Assembly (NCBI GenBank): GCA_903928755.1
Contig: CAIYSH010000115.1
Span: forward strand, 1-8,046
Reading direction: 5' to 3'
DNA: 8,046 nucleotides
DNA from: an uncultured Alphaproteobacteria bacterium
Lineage (GTDB): Bacteria > Pseudomonadota > Alphaproteobacteria > Caulobacterales > Caulobacteraceae
Program-made: the position numbers and the translations under genes
Shown: piece after piece, positions 7,068 to 8,046 of the stretch
Layout: every line of letters starts with the position of its first letter
How positions within the stretch are numbered: position 1 is the stretch's first letter
Notes under the pieces: generated by a model
Told to the model about the DNA's origin: nothing
The model's database searches: none
What the model saw: only the letters and a program-made list of their open reading frames with translations

Positions 7068-7696
7068 TCGTCGCGGAGTTCACCCCGGCCCGGATAGCCC
7101 GGTAGGGACCAGTCCCAGACCAGCCCGCCCGCCCGCATGCCGAAGCCCACCAGAAAGCCTGCCGTGCCTGCGGCCCACCCCGGCAGGCCCGCCCACTGCA
7201 GGGCCACGAAGGTCATAGCCCCCAGTCCGGCACAGGTCACATAGATTTCCCGGCGCAGCAGGACGGAAGGCTCGTGGGCCAGGACGTCACGGATGACACC
7301 GCCGAAACAGGCGGTCAGCACCCCCATGACCATGGCCGAGACCGGCGGGGCGCCAAGGGCTCCCGCCTTGGCCGCACCGATCACCGCATAGGCGCCAAGG
7401 CCCAGGGCATCGAGCCAGAGCAGGACCCTCAAGCGCCCCTTGCCCGGGCCCACAAGCCAGACCACCACGGCGGCCAGACCGCAGACCACAAGATAGGTGG
7501 GCCTCTGGACCCAGAAGACCGGCACCCCGAGCAGCAGGTCCCTCAGGGTTCCGCCGCCGACCCCGGTCACGGCCGAGAAGAAGGCAAATGTGACGATGTC
7601 GTGCTTGCGCCGGGCGGCAGCCAGGGCCCCGGTGCCGCCAAACACGGCGACCGCGGCATAGTCCAGGGTGATCACGGCAGAGGCGATGGAGACCAT
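7031..7696 (-). CDS. TRIC/UPF0126 family membrane protein (trimeric intracellular cation channel homologue)
   Basis: Inner-membrane protein of the bacterial TRIC family, formerly UPF0126, whose studied members are trimeric cation channels; older annotation calls relatives YicG. The 221 residues contain about seven hydrophobic helices, near 5-27, 33-50, 66-83, 91-110, 118-137, 151-170 and 173-194. Two internally repeated glycine-rich family motifs are present: VGGGTLRDLLLG (46-57) and FGGVIRDVLAHEP (131-143), each breaking a helix in the middle as in the known three-plus-three-plus-one fold. A clear Shine-Dalgarno, GGGGAG, lies about 4 bases before the ATG (7694-7696). A charged tail (residues about 203-221) follows the last helix, and its final codons are antisense to the end of mtaB. 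The gene is divergent from ftsY. The ion carried cannot be told from sequence. Confidence 0.92.
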   Translation of the reverse strand: MVSIASAVITLDYAAVAVFGGTGALAAARRKHDIVTFAFFSAVTGVGGGTLRDLLLGVPVFWVQRPTYLVVCGLAAVVVWLVGPGKGRLRVLLWLDALGLGAYAVIGAAKAGALGAPPVSAMVMGVLTACFGGVIRDVLAHEPSVLLRREIYVTCAGLGAMTFVALQWAGLPGWAAGTAGFLVGFGMRAGGLVWDWSLPGYPGRGELRDDQTETARARDPE

Positions 7697-7743
7697 GTTT
7701 CTCCCCTATCGCGGAAGCTGTGGGGCCGCCAGTGCAACGACGA

Positions 7744-7761
7744 CAGGCCAGGACTGGCCTG
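7744..7761. repeat. Perfect inverted repeat between the TRIC gene and ftsY
   Basis: CAGGCCA (7744-7750), loop GGAC, TGGCCTG (7755-7761): a 7-base stem with a 4-base loop and no mismatch. It lies over the position expected for the ftsY -35 element and in the probable 5' leader of the TRIC gene on the other strand. It could be a regulator's operator, a leader hairpin, or chance in GC-rich DNA. It lacks a T-run on either side, which argues against an intrinsic terminator. Confidence 0.45.
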
Positions 7762-7782
7762 CCCCTGCCGGATACTCTAGAA
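7754..7782 (+). promoter_or_regulatory. Candidate leaderless promoter for ftsY
   Basis: CTAGAA (7777-7782) in the context TCTAGAAG matches six of eight positions of the Caulobacter -10 pattern GCTANAWC. Seven to eight bases downstream is the A of the ftsY ATG (7790), so transcription could begin at the start codon itself. No Shine-Dalgarno is present in GCGGCCC before the ATG. The -35 candidate CTGGCC (7754-7759, 17-base spacer) is poor, matching three of six positions of TTGACA. The -10 and spacing are visible; use of the promoter is inferred. Confidence 0.4.
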
Positions 7783-7789
7783 GCGGCCC

Positions 7790-8046
7790 ATGACTGAACC
7801 CAGGATCGGATGGCTGCAAAGACTGGCGGGCGGGCTTTCACGCTCGTCCAGGGCCCTGACCGAACAGGTTGCCGCCACCTTCACCCGACAGCCCCTGGAT
7901 CAGGCCAAGCTCGACGAGCTTGAGGAAATGCTGATCGAGGCCGATCTGGGCCCGTATTCGGCCGCACGGATCACCAGGGCATTTTCCGACGCCAAGTTCG
8001 GCAAGTCGGTGGACGAACAGGAGATCAAGGAAGCCCTGGCTGAGGC
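7790..8046 (+). CDS. ftsY: Signal recognition particle receptor FtsY (partial, N-terminus only)
   Basis: SRP receptor GTPase that docks Ffh-ribosome complexes at the inner membrane for cotranslational insertion. Eighty-five codons are present before the window ends. The protein begins MTEPRIGWLQRLAGGLSRS, an amphipathic basic segment that may bind membrane, and passes straight into the N domain, with LDELEEMLIEADLGPYSAAR at about residues 41-60 as its clearest family block. The long acidic A domain of E. coli FtsY is absent, as in many alphaproteobacteria. The G domain (GxxxxGKT and following motifs) lies beyond the edge. The start is chosen because the ATG precedes a family-like N-terminus. 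It lies on the same strand as dapF and mtaB, but the TRIC gene on the other strand separates them, so it probably has its own promoter. Confidence 0.93.
   Translation, partial: MTEPRIGWLQRLAGGLSRSSRALTEQVAATFTRQPLDQAKLDELEEMLIEADLGPYSAARITRAFSDAKFGKSVDEQEIKEALAE

Noticed and set aside
7287..7841. 184-codon minus-strand open frame overlapping the TRIC gene and ftsY start
   Set aside because: Same strand as the TRIC gene in a different frame, and lacks the membrane segments and glycine motifs found in the real frame.

Overview
The window looks like ordinary chromosomal DNA from a GC-rich alphaproteobacterium, most likely of the Caulobacterales (Caulobacter, Brevundimonas or Phenylobacterium type). 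The reasons are the high GC content, the dapF-mtaB-ftsY neighbourhood, an FtsY that starts almost directly with its N domain, a peptide-type OxyR and MurI of the alphaproteobacterial kind, and -10-like boxes resembling the Caulobacter GCTANAWC pattern. The genus is an inference and cannot be fixed from this sequence alone. I see no mobile element, CRISPR array, tRNA, rRNA or phage gene, and base use looks even throughout.

Layout: (1) 1-860, minus strand: N-terminal 286 codons of a Tat-exported M3-family peptidyl-dipeptidase (Dcp type), running off the left edge. (2) 861-1077: divergent intergenic region. (3) 1078-1929, plus: murI, glutamate racemase. Four bases later comes 1934-2833, plus: oxyR, the peroxide-sensing LysR-type regulator, with both redox cysteines. 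(4) 2849-4912, minus: an exported S9A prolyl oligopeptidase family serine peptidase, convergent with oxyR. (5) 4993-5820, plus: dapF, diaminopimelate epimerase. It overlaps by four bases with 5817-7067, plus: mtaB, a radical-SAM methylthiotransferase for tRNA t6A37. (6) 7031-7696, minus: a seven-helix TRIC/UPF0126 family membrane protein whose 3' end overlaps that of mtaB by 37 bases. (7) 7790-8046, plus: the start of ftsY, the SRP receptor, running off the right edge.

How the genes work together: murI and dapF supply two unusual residues of the peptidoglycan stem peptide, D-glutamate and meso-diaminopimelate. Both are cofactor-free two-cysteine enzymes. mtaB tunes decoding and ftsY targets membrane proteins. 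The two exported oligopeptidases probably degrade peptides in the periplasm. oxyR next to murI is the least expected pairing, because no catalase or peroxiredoxin gene lies in the window.

I did not find a convincing new biological system. The points most worth a second look are the tight murI-oxyR linkage, candidate leaderless promoters directly in front of dapF and ftsY, the TRIC gene lying head-to-tail against its neighbours between mtaB and ftsY, and the uncertain start of the S9A peptidase.
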